Shown here: positions 5,231 to 16,709 of the stretch, one piece after another
Numbering within the stretch: the stretch's first letter is position 1
Layout: the number at the start of each line of letters is the position of its first letter
Source: Miltoncostaeaceae bacterium
GTDB lineage: Bacteria; Actinomycetota; Thermoleophilia; Miltoncostaeales; Miltoncostaeaceae
NCBI GenBank assembly: GCA_030598395.1
Contig: JAUVPZ010000003.1
Span: forward strand, 1-37,846
Length of the DNA stretch: 37,846 nucleotides
Direction of reading: 5' to 3'
Program-made: the position numbers and the translations under genes
The notes under the pieces: model-generated
Told to the model about the DNA's origin: nothing
The model's database searches: none
Seen by the model: the letters and a program-made list of their open reading frames with translations, nothing else

Positions 5231-7807
5231 ATGCCGCGTCTGCTTTCTCTGGGACTCGTCGCGGCCGCAGCGCTCACGGCCCCCGTGGCGGCGTTCGCCG
5301 CCGAGGCGCCCGGCGGCTCCACGACGGTCCCCGGCACCGGCACGACGACCCCGCGGGTCACGCCGGCGGTGCCTGCTCCAACCAGGGCCAAGTCGCCCTT
5401 CAGGGCCAATCGGCTGGCCAGCGAGCCGCTCGGCCTCGGGCCCAACGACGTCCGTGACCCCTTCGAGTACCCTGCCGAGCCGATCGTCCTCAGCTGGACG
5501 CAGGTCCCCGGCGCCGTGTCCTACCGGGTCGAGGTCGCCAGCAACCCCGGGTTCTCCAAGGTCGTCTGGGAGCTGGACACCGACCAGCACCGCGCCGCTC
5601 TCGACCTGCTACTGCCCGACGGCAGCTACTGGTGGCGCGTCACGGCCACCGACGCCGCCGGCACGGTCGGTCGCACCAGCCGCGTGGCCCGGTTCACGAA
5701 GACCTGGCCCAACCGGATCGCCGGCATGCTGCTATCGGCAGCCCCCGGCGGGGCGCCGGTGAGCCACCTGCTGCTCAACCCGTACATGCGCTGGAGCGCC
5801 GTGCCGGGCGCCAAGGAGTACGACGTGGAGGTGGCGCCGGGCGACCAGTTCGGGTCGCCGGCCTTCCTCGGCCAGAAGCTTCACGCGCCCTACGCCAGCC
5901 CAGCGGGCGCCGGCGCCCTGGCCGACGACATCTACTCGTGGCGGGTCCGCGGGCGCGATCCCAACGACAACCCCGGGCCCTGGACCACGTCCACCGCCTT
6001 TCGCAAGGCCTGGGTAGCGCCGAACGTCACGGCCCCGGCCGACGACGCCGTCACCCACGACGTCAACTTGCGCTGGGACCCCGTGGCCGGCGCCGAGGCG
6101 TACGAGGTGCAGATCTCCAGCCGGCAGCACGTGTGGTCGGGCGACCATCTGCAGCTGTTCCAGCGCACCGCGTCCACCGGGTTCACGCCGTCCCTGTCCG
6201 AGCAGCTCGCAAAGGACCTGAGCCTGGGCAACCTGTGGTGGCGGGTGCGCCCGGTGATTTCGGGCCGCTTCGGCGCGTGGGCGTCCCCGCGGCACATCAC
6301 CTGGGCGCTGCCCGGCGCGACCACCGGCACGGCCCAGCTCAGCTCGGACCCCGACAGCGACACGGCTCTGATGCCGCGGCTGACGTGGACCGCGGTCACC
6401 GGCGCCAGCCTGTATCGCGTGGACATCGCCACCGACGCGCAGTTCAACAACATCGTCGAGAGCCAGATGACCTCCAGCACCAGCTGGGTGTCCCGGGTGC
6501 CGCTACCCGACAACCAGATCACCTCCGGCTACCACTGGCGCGTCGTCTGGGGCAGCGGCACCATCGCCGAGGACCCCCGCTGGATGGTGGCCGAGGACGC
6601 CGCTCCGACCGCCACCTTCCGCAAGCAGACGCGGGTCACGCTGGGTTCGGGCGATCTGGGGCAGATCGGCCAGGCGCCGCTGCTCACCTGGGGAGCCGTG
6701 CCGGGCGTGGCTCGCTTCGAGGTGCAGCTCAGCCAGGACGGCCAGTTCGACACTGCGGTGCGCGAGGCCACCATCTGGGGTACCGGGTACGTGCCGGGCA
6801 CGGGCGGCAAGGAGAAGCTGCTGCCCGACGGCACCTGGTTGTGGCGCGTGCGCGCCGTCGACGGCGGCGGCCAGGCGCAGACCTGGAGCCCCGTGGGCCG
6901 GTTCACCCTCACGGCGAGCCGCCCCGTCCAGGAGGCGCCGCGCGACGGACAGGCCGCGGTCGGCGCGCCCACCTTCCGCTGGTCGGTGGTGCCGGGCGCC
7001 TGCGCGTACCAGCTCCAGATCAGCCGCGACCCCGCCTTCAAGGACGTGGGCGGTGCCGCGGACGGGGCCATCACCACGGCGCAGCGCGCGCACGTGCCCA
7101 CGCGCGAGGTCATCCCGGGCCCGGGCGTCTACCACTGGCGCGTGCGGGCCGACCTCTGCGACGACGTGGTGGGGCAGTGGAGCCCCACGCGCAGCTTCCG
7201 CAGCGTCCGCGCCCCCAACTTCAACCTCAACAGCATCCCGTCCAAGGTCACCTTCAAGCGGCGCATCGTGGTGTCGGGCAGGCTGGTGCACAACGGCCGT
7301 CGCGTCCGGCGGGCGCGCCTCCGTCTCGAGCGCCGCTTCTGGCCGAGCCGCGGCTATCGGCGCGGCCGCGTGGTGCGCACCGACGCTCGCGGTCGCTTTC
7401 GCTTCCGCCTACGCATGACGCGCTCGGCCTCATACCGGCTGCTCTGGAAGGCCACCGCCGCCCACCCGGAGGGGGTCGCACCCTTCGCCGTCACCGTCAC
7501 GCCGCGCGTCACCCTCGTCGTGAAGCCGCGCCGCGTCGAGCGGCGCGGCTTCATCCGTCTCCGGGGCTCGGTGTTCCCGCGCCGGCGGGCGGTGCTCCAG
7601 GAGCGCACGTCCGACGCCGGGGAGACCGTTCGCCGCTTCAAGCCCCGGCGCGCCCGGTTCGGGATGGCACTGCGCGCCAACTTCCGCCCTGGCCGTCATC
7701 AGCTGCGGCTGCTGGTGCCGCGCGACAAGCGCCGGCGTCTCGGCACCGCGTCGAGTCGTCGGCGGGGCGTTCTGGTGTTCGACCGCTTCGTGGTGAGGGG
7801 GCGCTGA
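5231..7807 (+). CDS. Large secreted protein with about six fibronectin-III/Ig-like repeats and a strongly Arg-rich C-terminal region
   Basis: Signal peptide MPRLLSLGLVAAAALTAPVAAFAAEA; repeated W-x-x-V-x-G-x-x-x-[YF]-x-V/L ... Y/W-W-R-V units (LSWTQVPGAVSYRVEVAS, MRWSAVPGAKEYDVEVAP, LRWDPVAGAEAYEVQISS, LTWTAVTGASLYRVDIAT, LTWGAVPGVARFEVQLSQ, FRWSVVPGACAYQLQISR). Confidence 0.85.
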   Translation: MPRLLSLGLVAAAALTAPVAAFAAEAPGGSTTVPGTGTTTPRVTPAVPAPTRAKSPFRANRLASEPLGLGPNDVRDPFEYPAEPIVLSWTQVPGAVSYRVEVASNPGFSKVVWELDTDQHRAALDLLLPDGSYWWRVTATDAAGTVGRTSRVARFTKTWPNRIAGMLLSAAPGGAPVSHLLLNPYMRWSAVPGAKEYDVEVAPGDQFGSPAFLGQKLHAPYASPAGAGALADDIYSWRVRGRDPNDNPGPWTTSTAFRKAWVAPNVTAPADDAVTHDVNLRWDPVAGAEAYEVQISSRQHVWSGDHLQLFQRTASTGFTPSLSEQLAKDLSLGNLWWRVRPVISGRFGAWASPRHITWALPGATTGTAQLSSDPDSDTALMPRLTWTAVTGASLYRVDIATDAQFNNIVESQMTSSTSWVSRVPLPDNQITSGYHWRVVWGSGTIAEDPRWMVAEDAAPTATFRKQTRVTLGSGDLGQIGQAPLLTWGAVPGVARFEVQLSQDGQFDTAVREATIWGTGYVPGTGGKEKLLPDGTWLWRVRAVDGGGQAQTWSPVGRFTLTASRPVQEAPRDGQAAVGAPTFRWSVVPGACAYQLQISRDPAFKDVGGAADGAITTAQRAHVPTREVIPGPGVYHWRVRADLCDDVVGQWSPTRSFRSVRAPNFNLNSIPSKVTFKRRIVVSGRLVHNGRRVRRARLRLERRFWPSRGYRRGRVVRTDARGRFRFRLRMTRSASYRLLWKATAAHPEGVAPFAVTVTPRVTLVVKPRRVERRGFIRLRGSVFPRRRAVLQERTSDAGETVRRFKPRRARFGMALRANFRPGRHQLRLLVPRDKRRRLGTASSRRRGVLVFDRFVVRGR

Positions 7808-7808
7808 G

Positions 7809-8573
7809 GTGATCGCCCCCCTCGGATACTGGGTCGCCGTCGCCGGGGTCCTCGGGCTCGCGGTCGGCTCCTTCTCCACGCTGGCGGTCTACCGGTGGCC
7901 GCGCGGCGAGTCGCTGGCCGCACCCGGCTCGCGCTGTACCGCATGCGGGCACGCGCTGCGCCCCTTCGAGCTCATCCCGGTGCTGTCGTGGCTGCTGCTC
8001 CGCGGGCGCTGCCGTAGCTGCGGCGCGGCGGTCTCGCCACGCTACCCGGCCATCGAGTTGGCCAGCGGTGGTCTGGCGGCCCTGGCCATCGCCACCTTCG
8101 GGCCCACGTGGCGCGGCGTCGCGGCCGCGCTGCTGCTGCTGGTCCTGGTGCCGGTCGTCGTCATCGACCTCGAGCACCGGCTCATCCCCGACGTCATCGT
8201 GCTCCCGGCCGCAGCACTGGGGCTGGCTGCGGCTGTCGCGGCCGATCCGTCGTGCTGGTGGGTCCCGGTCGCCGCAGCCGCTGGCGCCGCCGTCTTCCTG
8301 GGTCTGCTGTGGCTCGCGTACCCCGCCGGCATGGGCTTCGGCGACGTCAAACTGGCCCTGCTCCTGGGAGCCGTCCTGGGCGCGTCGATCATCCCCGCGC
8401 TGGCCCTGGCCTTCGTGTCCGGGGCCCTTCTGGGCGTCGTGCTGCTGCTGCGCCTTGGACCGCGTGCCCGCAAGACGGCGCTGCCGTTCGCGCCCTTCCT
8501 GGCCGGAGGGGCGCTGGTCGCGCTGTGGGCCGGCCCGGCGCTCATCGACTGGTATGGCCGTAGCTTCGGCTGA
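7809..8573 (+). CDS. pilD: Prepilin peptidase / A24 leader peptidase
   Basis: GSFSTLAVYRWPRGESLAAPGSRCTACGHALRPFELIPVLSWLLLRGRCRSCGAAVSPRYPAIEL; GMGFGDVKLALLLGAVLG aspartate motif; many TM segments; GTG start. Confidence 0.92.
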   Translation: MIAPLGYWVAVAGVLGLAVGSFSTLAVYRWPRGESLAAPGSRCTACGHALRPFELIPVLSWLLLRGRCRSCGAAVSPRYPAIELASGGLAALAIATFGPTWRGVAAALLLLVLVPVVVIDLEHRLIPDVIVLPAAALGLAAAVAADPSCWWVPVAAAAGAAVFLGLLWLAYPAGMGFGDVKLALLLGAVLGASIIPALALAFVSGALLGVVLLLRLGPRARKTALPFAPFLAGGALVALWAGPALIDWYGRSFG

Positions 8574-8600
8574 TCGACCGAGCCGGGAGGGAGATCACCA

Positions 8601-9674
8601 GTGGCAACCATCGTCGCGCTTGACATCGGCTCGAGCTCCGTCGCCGGCGCCGAGCTTCGCAGCAGCAAGGGCCGCGTCACGCTTTCGAAGGCGGCCGTCG
8701 AGCCGCTCTCGCCGGGCCTGGTGCGCGACGGCGAGATCGTCAACCCGGGTGCGCTGGCGCTCGAGCTCAGGCGCTTCTGGCGCGCGGAGCGCTTCTCGGG
8801 CAAGCGGGTGCGTCTGGGGGTGGCGAACCAGCGCGTGGTCGTACGCATCATCGAGATCCCGGCGCTCGACGACCCAGAGGAGCGCCGCTCCGCCGCCAGG
8901 TACGAGGCCGCCGAGCAGATCCCGATGCCGCCCGAGTCCACCGTGGTCGATCTTCAGCCTGTCATGCGGTTCTCGACCGAGGCCGGCGCGCGCGAGCGCG
9001 TGGTCGCGGTGGTGGCTCACCGCGAGATGGTCCAGGCGCTGGCGGGCGTGGTCCGCCGCGCGGGCTTGGTGCCCACGGCGATCGACCTCGAGTCGTTCGC
9101 CATCCTGCGCGCGCTGCTGCCGCCGCCGCCCGTGGTCGACGAGGGCTCGCCCGACACGCCGGCCCGGGCCGTGTGCCACGTGGGCGCGCAGATCACGAAC
9201 ATGATGATCGCGGTCGACCGGCGCTGCCACTTCACCCGCATGGTGGGCTTCGGCGGCACGCAGCTGACCGCGGCGGTGTCCGAGCGCACGGGGCTTCCCA
9301 CTGCCGAGGCCGAGTCCCTCAAGGTGGCGTCCGGCCTGCTGGGTGAGCAGGTAGTCGGGCACGACCCCGCCGTCGTGGGCGACGTGCGCGAGGCGTTGGC
9401 GGTCGCCGCGCGGCCCCTCGCCCGCGAGATCGAGCGATCGCTCGAGTACTACCGCTCGCAGAGCTTCAGCCGGCCTGTCGACCGACTGGTGCTCTCGGGC
9501 GGCACCAGCCTCTGTGCCGGCCTCGACCGCTACCTGGCCCAAGCGCTGAACATCCCGGTCCAGCGGGGAAACCCGCTCACCTGGCTGCACGGCGCCCCGC
9601 AGATCGACGTGGCGCTCGCCGCGCGCGCCGCCGTGGCTGTGGGGCTGGCGCTCGACGAGCCGGACGCGGCATGA
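8601..9674 (+). CDS. pilM: Type IV pilus assembly protein PilM (actin-like ATPase)
   Basis: VALDIGSSSVAGAEL; DPEERRSAARYEAAEQIPMP; VVAVVAHREMVQ; LVLSGGTSLCAGLDRYLAQ. Confidence 0.88.
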   Translation: MATIVALDIGSSSVAGAELRSSKGRVTLSKAAVEPLSPGLVRDGEIVNPGALALELRRFWRAERFSGKRVRLGVANQRVVVRIIEIPALDDPEERRSAARYEAAEQIPMPPESTVVDLQPVMRFSTEAGARERVVAVVAHREMVQALAGVVRRAGLVPTAIDLESFAILRALLPPPPVVDEGSPDTPARAVCHVGAQITNMMIAVDRRCHFTRMVGFGGTQLTAAVSERTGLPTAEAESLKVASGLLGEQVVGHDPAVVGDVREALAVAARPLAREIERSLEYYRSQSFSRPVDRLVLSGGTSLCAGLDRYLAQALNIPVQRGNPLTWLHGAPQIDVALAARAAVAVGLALDEPDAA

Positions 9675-10324
9675 GCTCGGTCAACCTCCTTCCCGACGAT
9701 CAGCGCCGCGGGCGCGGCTTCGGCGGCCCCAGGCGCCCGCTCATCGCGCTCGCCGTCGCCGCCTGCGTGGCGGCCGTCGGCTTCTGGGGCTACTCGGCGC
9801 GGCAGGGTGCCGCCGACGCCGAGGCCGATCTGCGCAGCGAGCGCCTTGAGCAGACGCGCCTCCGGGCCGAGCTGGGCCACTACCAGCAGACCGAGGCCCG
9901 GCTGGCCCGCCAGCGGCTGCGCAGGGGCGTCGTGGTGGGCCTGGCCGCTGGACGCGTCAACTGGGAGCGCATCATCCGCGACCTGGCCACCGTGATGCCA
10001 CACCAGGTGTGGCTCACGGCGCTCAAGGCCTCCTCGCCGGAGCCCGGCGCCGCGAGCGCGACGCCCACCCCCGAGTCGGCGCCGAAGGGCGTGCACCTCG
10101 AGGGCTACGCGTTCACCCAGAAGCAGGTCGCGCTGCTCATGGCGCGCGCGGCCGCCGTGGGCGGGCTGGGCGAGCCGCGGCTGACCAGCTCCGAGGCCGA
10201 GCGACTTGGCGGCCGGGGGGTGGTGCGCTTCGTGCTGGACATCCCCATCGACCGGCGAGCGCAGGACCGGCCCACGCTCGTGGCCGCAGCCACGCCTGCG
10301 GCGACGGGGGGTGCGGTGCCATGA
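9671..10324 (+). CDS. pilN: PilN-like inner-membrane pilus assembly protein
   Basis: MSSVNLLPDDQR start, single TM helix, coiled coil, NWERIIRDLATVMPHQVWLTAL; ATGA overlap with pilM. Confidence 0.8.
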   Translation: MSSVNLLPDDQRRGRGFGGPRRPLIALAVAACVAAVGFWGYSARQGAADAEADLRSERLEQTRLRAELGHYQQTEARLARQRLRRGVVVGLAAGRVNWERIIRDLATVMPHQVWLTALKASSPEPGAASATPTPESAPKGVHLEGYAFTQKQVALLMARAAAVGGLGEPRLTSSEAERLGGRGVVRFVLDIPIDRRAQDRPTLVAAATPAATGGAVP

Positions 10325-11016
10325 AGCTCACGCGGCGCGACCTGGTGATGCTGGCGCTGCTGCTCGTGGTGGTCGGCGTGGGCGGCCTGTGGTGGTTCGT
10401 GGTCAAGCCGGCCAACGCCGACGCGAACGCCACGCGCCACACGCTCCACCAGGTCGAGACCGAGAACAACGCCATCCGCGACACCATCGCGCGGCTCGAG
10501 CCTGACGATGGCGCCGAGGTCCGGCGTACGGTCGAGCGCCTGCGTCTCGCCAAGGCGCTGCCGGTGTCCGGGGCGGTGCCGGGTGCCGTGGTGCAGCTCG
10601 AGCGCCTGGCGCGCGGGGCCGCCGTTCAGCTGTCCGGGTTCAAGACCACCAGCTCCACCGACCACGGGGCCGTTCGCGCCACCGAGCTCGAGGTCCGCGT
10701 GCGCGGCAGGTTCTTCGACGTCGACGACTTCCTGTTCCGGATGCACCGGCTGGTGGCCGTCGACGACCGCGACCGCCCGGTCGTCGGAGGCCGGCTCTTC
10801 GCAACGACCTCCATCGACATGACCCTCGTCGAGGAGGACGCCGGCGACGGCTCGCGGCTGCGGCCCGACGACGAGATCGACGCCGTGCTCAAGGTCGTGG
10901 CCTTCAGCAGCGCCGAGGACGCCACGGCCGAGGTCTCGGACGGCGGGCCGCAGGCCCAGGACGGCGACGATGCGCCGGCGCCCGCCGACTCGGCCGACGA
11001 TGGGCAGACGCAGTGA
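10321..11016 (+). CDS. PilO-like pilus assembly protein
   Basis: Short cytoplasmic N-terminus, TM helix, coiled coil, LPVSGAVPGAVVQLERLARGAAVQLSGFK; follows pilN with ATGA overlap. Confidence 0.72.
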   Translation: MKLTRRDLVMLALLLVVVGVGGLWWFVVKPANADANATRHTLHQVETENNAIRDTIARLEPDDGAEVRRTVERLRLAKALPVSGAVPGAVVQLERLARGAAVQLSGFKTTSSTDHGAVRATELEVRVRGRFFDVDDFLFRMHRLVAVDDRDRPVVGGRLFATTSIDMTLVEEDAGDGSRLRPDDEIDAVLKVVAFSSAEDATAEVSDGGPQAQDGDDAPAPADSADDGQTQ

Positions 11017-11741
11017 GCCGTCGCGCGGGCATCGCGCTCGCTGCCGCGGCCACTGCCGTGGCGCTCGCGCTGGCCGGCTGCGGTGGGGGTGGCGGTGGCG
11101 GCGACACGGCCGACACGGGTGGCGGCGCACCACCCGGCCAGGCCGACATCCCTCCGGCGCAGGGGGCTGCGCCGGAGGAGTCGGCCAGCCTGGCCGTGGG
11201 GTCGCTGGGCGAGCCCCCGGCCGTCGCCCCTGCCGAGCGCGGCCAGACGCTGAGCGGCTTCGACGAGTTCGGCACACCGCAGGACGCCTTCCGTCAGCAG
11301 GTCCGCGACAACGACCCGGCGTCCGCCTCGGGCTCCGAGCCTGACGACGGCGAGGGCGCACCGCCGCCGCCCTCGGTCTCCGGCGATCCCCTGGTGTCGG
11401 TCCCCACCGACCCGCTGCCGGTCGGAACCCCCGGCCCGAGCGGGACGCCGACCCCCGATCCGGGGGCGCCGCCCGTGCGGTCGCCGCGCACGCTCGAGGC
11501 CGACTTCGACATCTCGGGCGAGCCCGTGGTGGCCCGCGAGGGCGACGCCATTCCCCCCGACACGCAGCAGTTCGCGGTTCAGCGCGTCTTGGTCGACCGG
11601 GTGGTGCTGAAGCTGGTGGGCGGCCTGCTGCCGGATGGCACCGACTCGGTCACGCTGGAGGAGGGGGAGTCGGTCACCCTCTACAACGCCACGGCGCGGC
11701 GCAGCTACAAGCTCAAGCTGGTCGACATCCGCGCCGCCTGA
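11013..11741 (+). CDS. Lipoprotein with Gly-rich and Pro-rich linkers, pilus-locus associated
   Basis: Lipobox LALAGC followed by GGGGGGG; acidic/Pro-rich spacer; C-terminal LEEGESVTLYNATARRSYKLKLVDIRAA; GTGA overlap with pilO. Confidence 0.75.
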   Translation: MSRRAGIALAAAATAVALALAGCGGGGGGGDTADTGGGAPPGQADIPPAQGAAPEESASLAVGSLGEPPAVAPAERGQTLSGFDEFGTPQDAFRQQVRDNDPASASGSEPDDGEGAPPPPSVSGDPLVSVPTDPLPVGTPGPSGTPTPDPGAPPVRSPRTLEADFDISGEPVVAREGDAIPPDTQQFAVQRVLVDRVVLKLVGGLLPDGTDSVTLEEGESVTLYNATARRSYKLKLVDIRAA

Positions 11742-11859
11742 ACATGAGGGCTCGTACTGCTGCGCGCCGTCGTGGGGTGGCCGCCCTGACCGAGGAGCTT
11801 TCTCTCTAGGGCCACGGTGCGTCAGGATGCAGCGAGCGACGTCGTTCGTCGGGGAGGAC

Positions 11860-12519
11860 ATGAAGCGCATCTTGATCGCTGGTGCGGTGACCGCCGGTGT
11901 TCTGGCAGCGGGCGCCACACAGGCCGCCGCGGTCACGAACCTCACCTACCGTGTGACGGTCGTCAACCGCACGCCCGACGGCCTCACCCCGCTGGTCTAC
12001 GGGGTCCACGACCAGCGCGCGCACCTCTGGCAGAAGGGACGCCGGGCCAGCGCCGGCATGGCCCTCCTCGCGCGCGACGGCGCCACCACGAGGGCGCTCG
12101 GCGAGCTCTCGCGCAAGCGAGGAGTGCTGCACGCCGGCGTCACCGACGAGATCGCGCCGGGGCGTTCGGTGACCTTCACGGTTCGCGCCACGTCGCGGCA
12201 TCGACGACTCTCCTGGGCATCCATGCTGAAGTGCACCAACGACGGGTTCACCGGGCTCGATTCGCGCGTGTTGCCGATCCGCGTTAAGAGCAGGACGCGC
12301 TTCGCCGTCCGCCGCAACATCCCCGCGTACGACGCCGGCGCCGAGGCCAACGACGAGAGCGCCAGCAGCGTGCCCTGCCTGGGCGCCCACGGCGTGGGTG
12401 CCGACGAGGCGCACGACATCCGAAAGCACCGCGGTATCAGGGGCGGTGCCGACCTTTCGCGCGCTCGCCACGGCTGGGGCGCCTACGCGGCCCATGTGAC
12501 GATCAGGAGGATCCGCTAG
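11860..12519 (+). CDS. Secreted spondin-N-domain-like protein
   Basis: Signal peptide MKRILIAGAVTAGVLAAGATQAAAV; YRVTVVNRTPDGLTPLVYGVHD; SWASMLKCTNDGFTGLDSRVLP typical of bacterial spondin domains; GGGGAGGA SD before ATG 11860. Confidence 0.75.
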   Translation: MKRILIAGAVTAGVLAAGATQAAAVTNLTYRVTVVNRTPDGLTPLVYGVHDQRAHLWQKGRRASAGMALLARDGATTRALGELSRKRGVLHAGVTDEIAPGRSVTFTVRATSRHRRLSWASMLKCTNDGFTGLDSRVLPIRVKSRTRFAVRRNIPAYDAGAEANDESASSVPCLGAHGVGADEAHDIRKHRGIRGGADLSRARHGWGAYAAHVTIRRIR

Positions 12520-12577
12520 CCGAGGCGCCGCGCCAGCAGGCTCCCAGCACGACGCAGGGCACTAGACTGCCGCTCCC

Positions 12578-13741
12578 GTGGTCCTGACCTACCGCACCGC
12601 CGGAGAGTCGCACGGTCCGGCGCTCTTCGCGGTCGTCGAGGGGCTTCCGGCCGGGCTCCTCCTGACGCCCGACGACATCGACGCCGACTTGGCGCGCCGG
12701 CAGCTGGGCTACGGGCGCGGCGGGCGGATGAAGATCGAGAAGGATCGGGTGCAGGTCAAGAGCGGCCTGCGCCACGGCCGGACCATCGGCAGCCCGCTCA
12801 CCATGGAGATCCCCAACCTGGACTGGCCGAATTGGGCGGAGGATCGCATGGCGGTCTGGGAGCCCAAGGGCGACGTCGAGCCCATCACGCTGCCGCGCCC
12901 CGGCCACGCCGACCTCGCCGGCATGCTCAAGTACGACTCTGGCGACCTGCGCCCCATTCTGGAGCGCGCCTCCGCGCGCGAGACGGCAGCCAGGGTGGCC
13001 GCCGGAGGCGTGGCCAAGGCGCTGCTGCGCCGGTACGGGACCAGCATCCGCAGCCACGTCATCCGCATCGGGCCCGAGGTGGTGGCCCACGAGCGCGCCG
13101 ACTTGGAGCTGAGCGACTTCGAGGGCGTCGACGACGGCCCGGTGCGCTGCCTCGACCCCGACGCCGCCCAGCGAATGGTGGCGGCCATCAAGGCCCACGG
13201 CCAGGACCACGACACGCTGGGCGGGGTGTTCGAGGTCCGGGCGTTCGACGTGCTTCCCGGCCTGGGCTCCCACCAGAGCGGCGACCTGCGCCTCGATGGT
13301 CGGTTGGGCCAGGCGCTGCTCGGCATCCAGGCCATCAAGGGCGTCGAGATGGGAGCCGGATTCGAGCTGGGTCGCCTGCCCGGCAGCCAGGCCCACGACG
13401 AGATCTTCCACTCCGAGGAGCGCGGATACCATCGTCGCACCAACCGCTCCGGGGGCCTCGAGGGCGGGATGACTCACGGCATGCCGCTGGTGGTGCGGGC
13501 CGTGATGAAGCCCATCAGCACCCTGCCCCGGCCGCTGGCCTCGGTGGACGTGGCAACCAAGCAGCCGCGCAAGGCCTTCAAGGAGCGCTCGGACATCTGC
13601 GCCGTCCCGGCGGCGGCGGTGGTCGCCGAGGCTGCGGTGGCCTTCGTGCTCGCCCAGGCGCTGGTGGAGAAGTTCGGCGGCGACTCCATCGACCAGCTTG
13701 ACGCGGCGGTCGAGCGCTTCCGCTCGCACATGGAGCAATAG
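12578..13741 (+). CDS. aroC: Chorismate synthase
   Basis: VLTYRTAGESHGPALFAVVEGLPAGL; RQLGYGRGGRMKIEKDRVQVKSGLRHGRTIGSPL; SGGLEGGMTHGMPLVVRAVMKPISTL. GTG start. Confidence 0.96.
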   Translation: MVLTYRTAGESHGPALFAVVEGLPAGLLLTPDDIDADLARRQLGYGRGGRMKIEKDRVQVKSGLRHGRTIGSPLTMEIPNLDWPNWAEDRMAVWEPKGDVEPITLPRPGHADLAGMLKYDSGDLRPILERASARETAARVAAGGVAKALLRRYGTSIRSHVIRIGPEVVAHERADLELSDFEGVDDGPVRCLDPDAAQRMVAAIKAHGQDHDTLGGVFEVRAFDVLPGLGSHQSGDLRLDGRLGQALLGIQAIKGVEMGAGFELGRLPGSQAHDEIFHSEERGYHRRTNRSGGLEGGMTHGMPLVVRAVMKPISTLPRPLASVDVATKQPRKAFKERSDICAVPAAAVVAEAAVAFVLAQALVEKFGGDSIDQLDAAVERFRSHMEQ

Positions 13742-13838
13742 TGCTCCGTTTCGGAAGTTCTCCTGCAATCCGCCGCGCTGCAAACCTCCGCGGATGCGGC
13801 GTCCTCGGTCATCGCCATGGGGTCCGCCATGCCGATGA

Positions 13839-16235
<2,397 letters not shown>

Positions 16236-16244
16236 GCACGAACG

Positions 16245-16682
16245 ATGTCGACCAGCGTCCCCGGTACCGAGAAGAAGCGCATGGGCGTGAGGCTGCTCAC
16301 GCCCGAGGGCCCCGCGTTCGACGGCTTCGCCACCATGCTCGTGGCGCCCAGCGTCGAAGGCGAGGTAGGCATCCTGCCGCGGCACACGCCGCTGATCGCC
16401 TTCCTGCGCACGGGGGACACCCGCATCACCACGGTCGACGACGAGAAGGTCGTGTTCGCCACCACCGAGGGCTATCTGTCGGTGCTCGAGGACCAGGTGC
16501 TGGTGCTTGTGGCGCAGGCCGAGCCCGCCGACAACATCGACCGCGCCCGAGCTCAGGCCGCGCTCGAGCGCGCCGAGGCCAAGCTGGCCGAGGCCGAGGC
16601 GGCGGGCGACGAGGTGGGCCGCGTGGCGGCCGAGAGCGCCCGCCGGCGGGCCGAGAACCGCCTGCGTGTCGCCGATCAGTAG
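16245..16682 (+). CDS. atpC: F0F1 ATP synthase subunit epsilon
   Basis: VRLLTPEGPAFDGFATMLVAPSVEGEVGILPRHTPLIAFLRTG; C-terminal helical hairpin; follows atpD. Confidence 0.92.
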   Translation: MSTSVPGTEKKRMGVRLLTPEGPAFDGFATMLVAPSVEGEVGILPRHTPLIAFLRTGDTRITTVDDEKVVFATTEGYLSVLEDQVLVLVAQAEPADNIDRARAQAALERAEAKLAEAEAAGDEVGRVAAESARRRAENRLRVADQ

Positions 16683-16709
16683 CGGCGCCTCCTAGGCGTC
16701 CGGCGGGCG

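Noticed and set aside
5632-7812. 726-aa + strand ORF overlapping the secreted repeat protein
   Set aside because: Alternate frame with Arg/Pro/His/Gly-rich nonsense; the 5231 frame has a signal peptide and coherent repeats.
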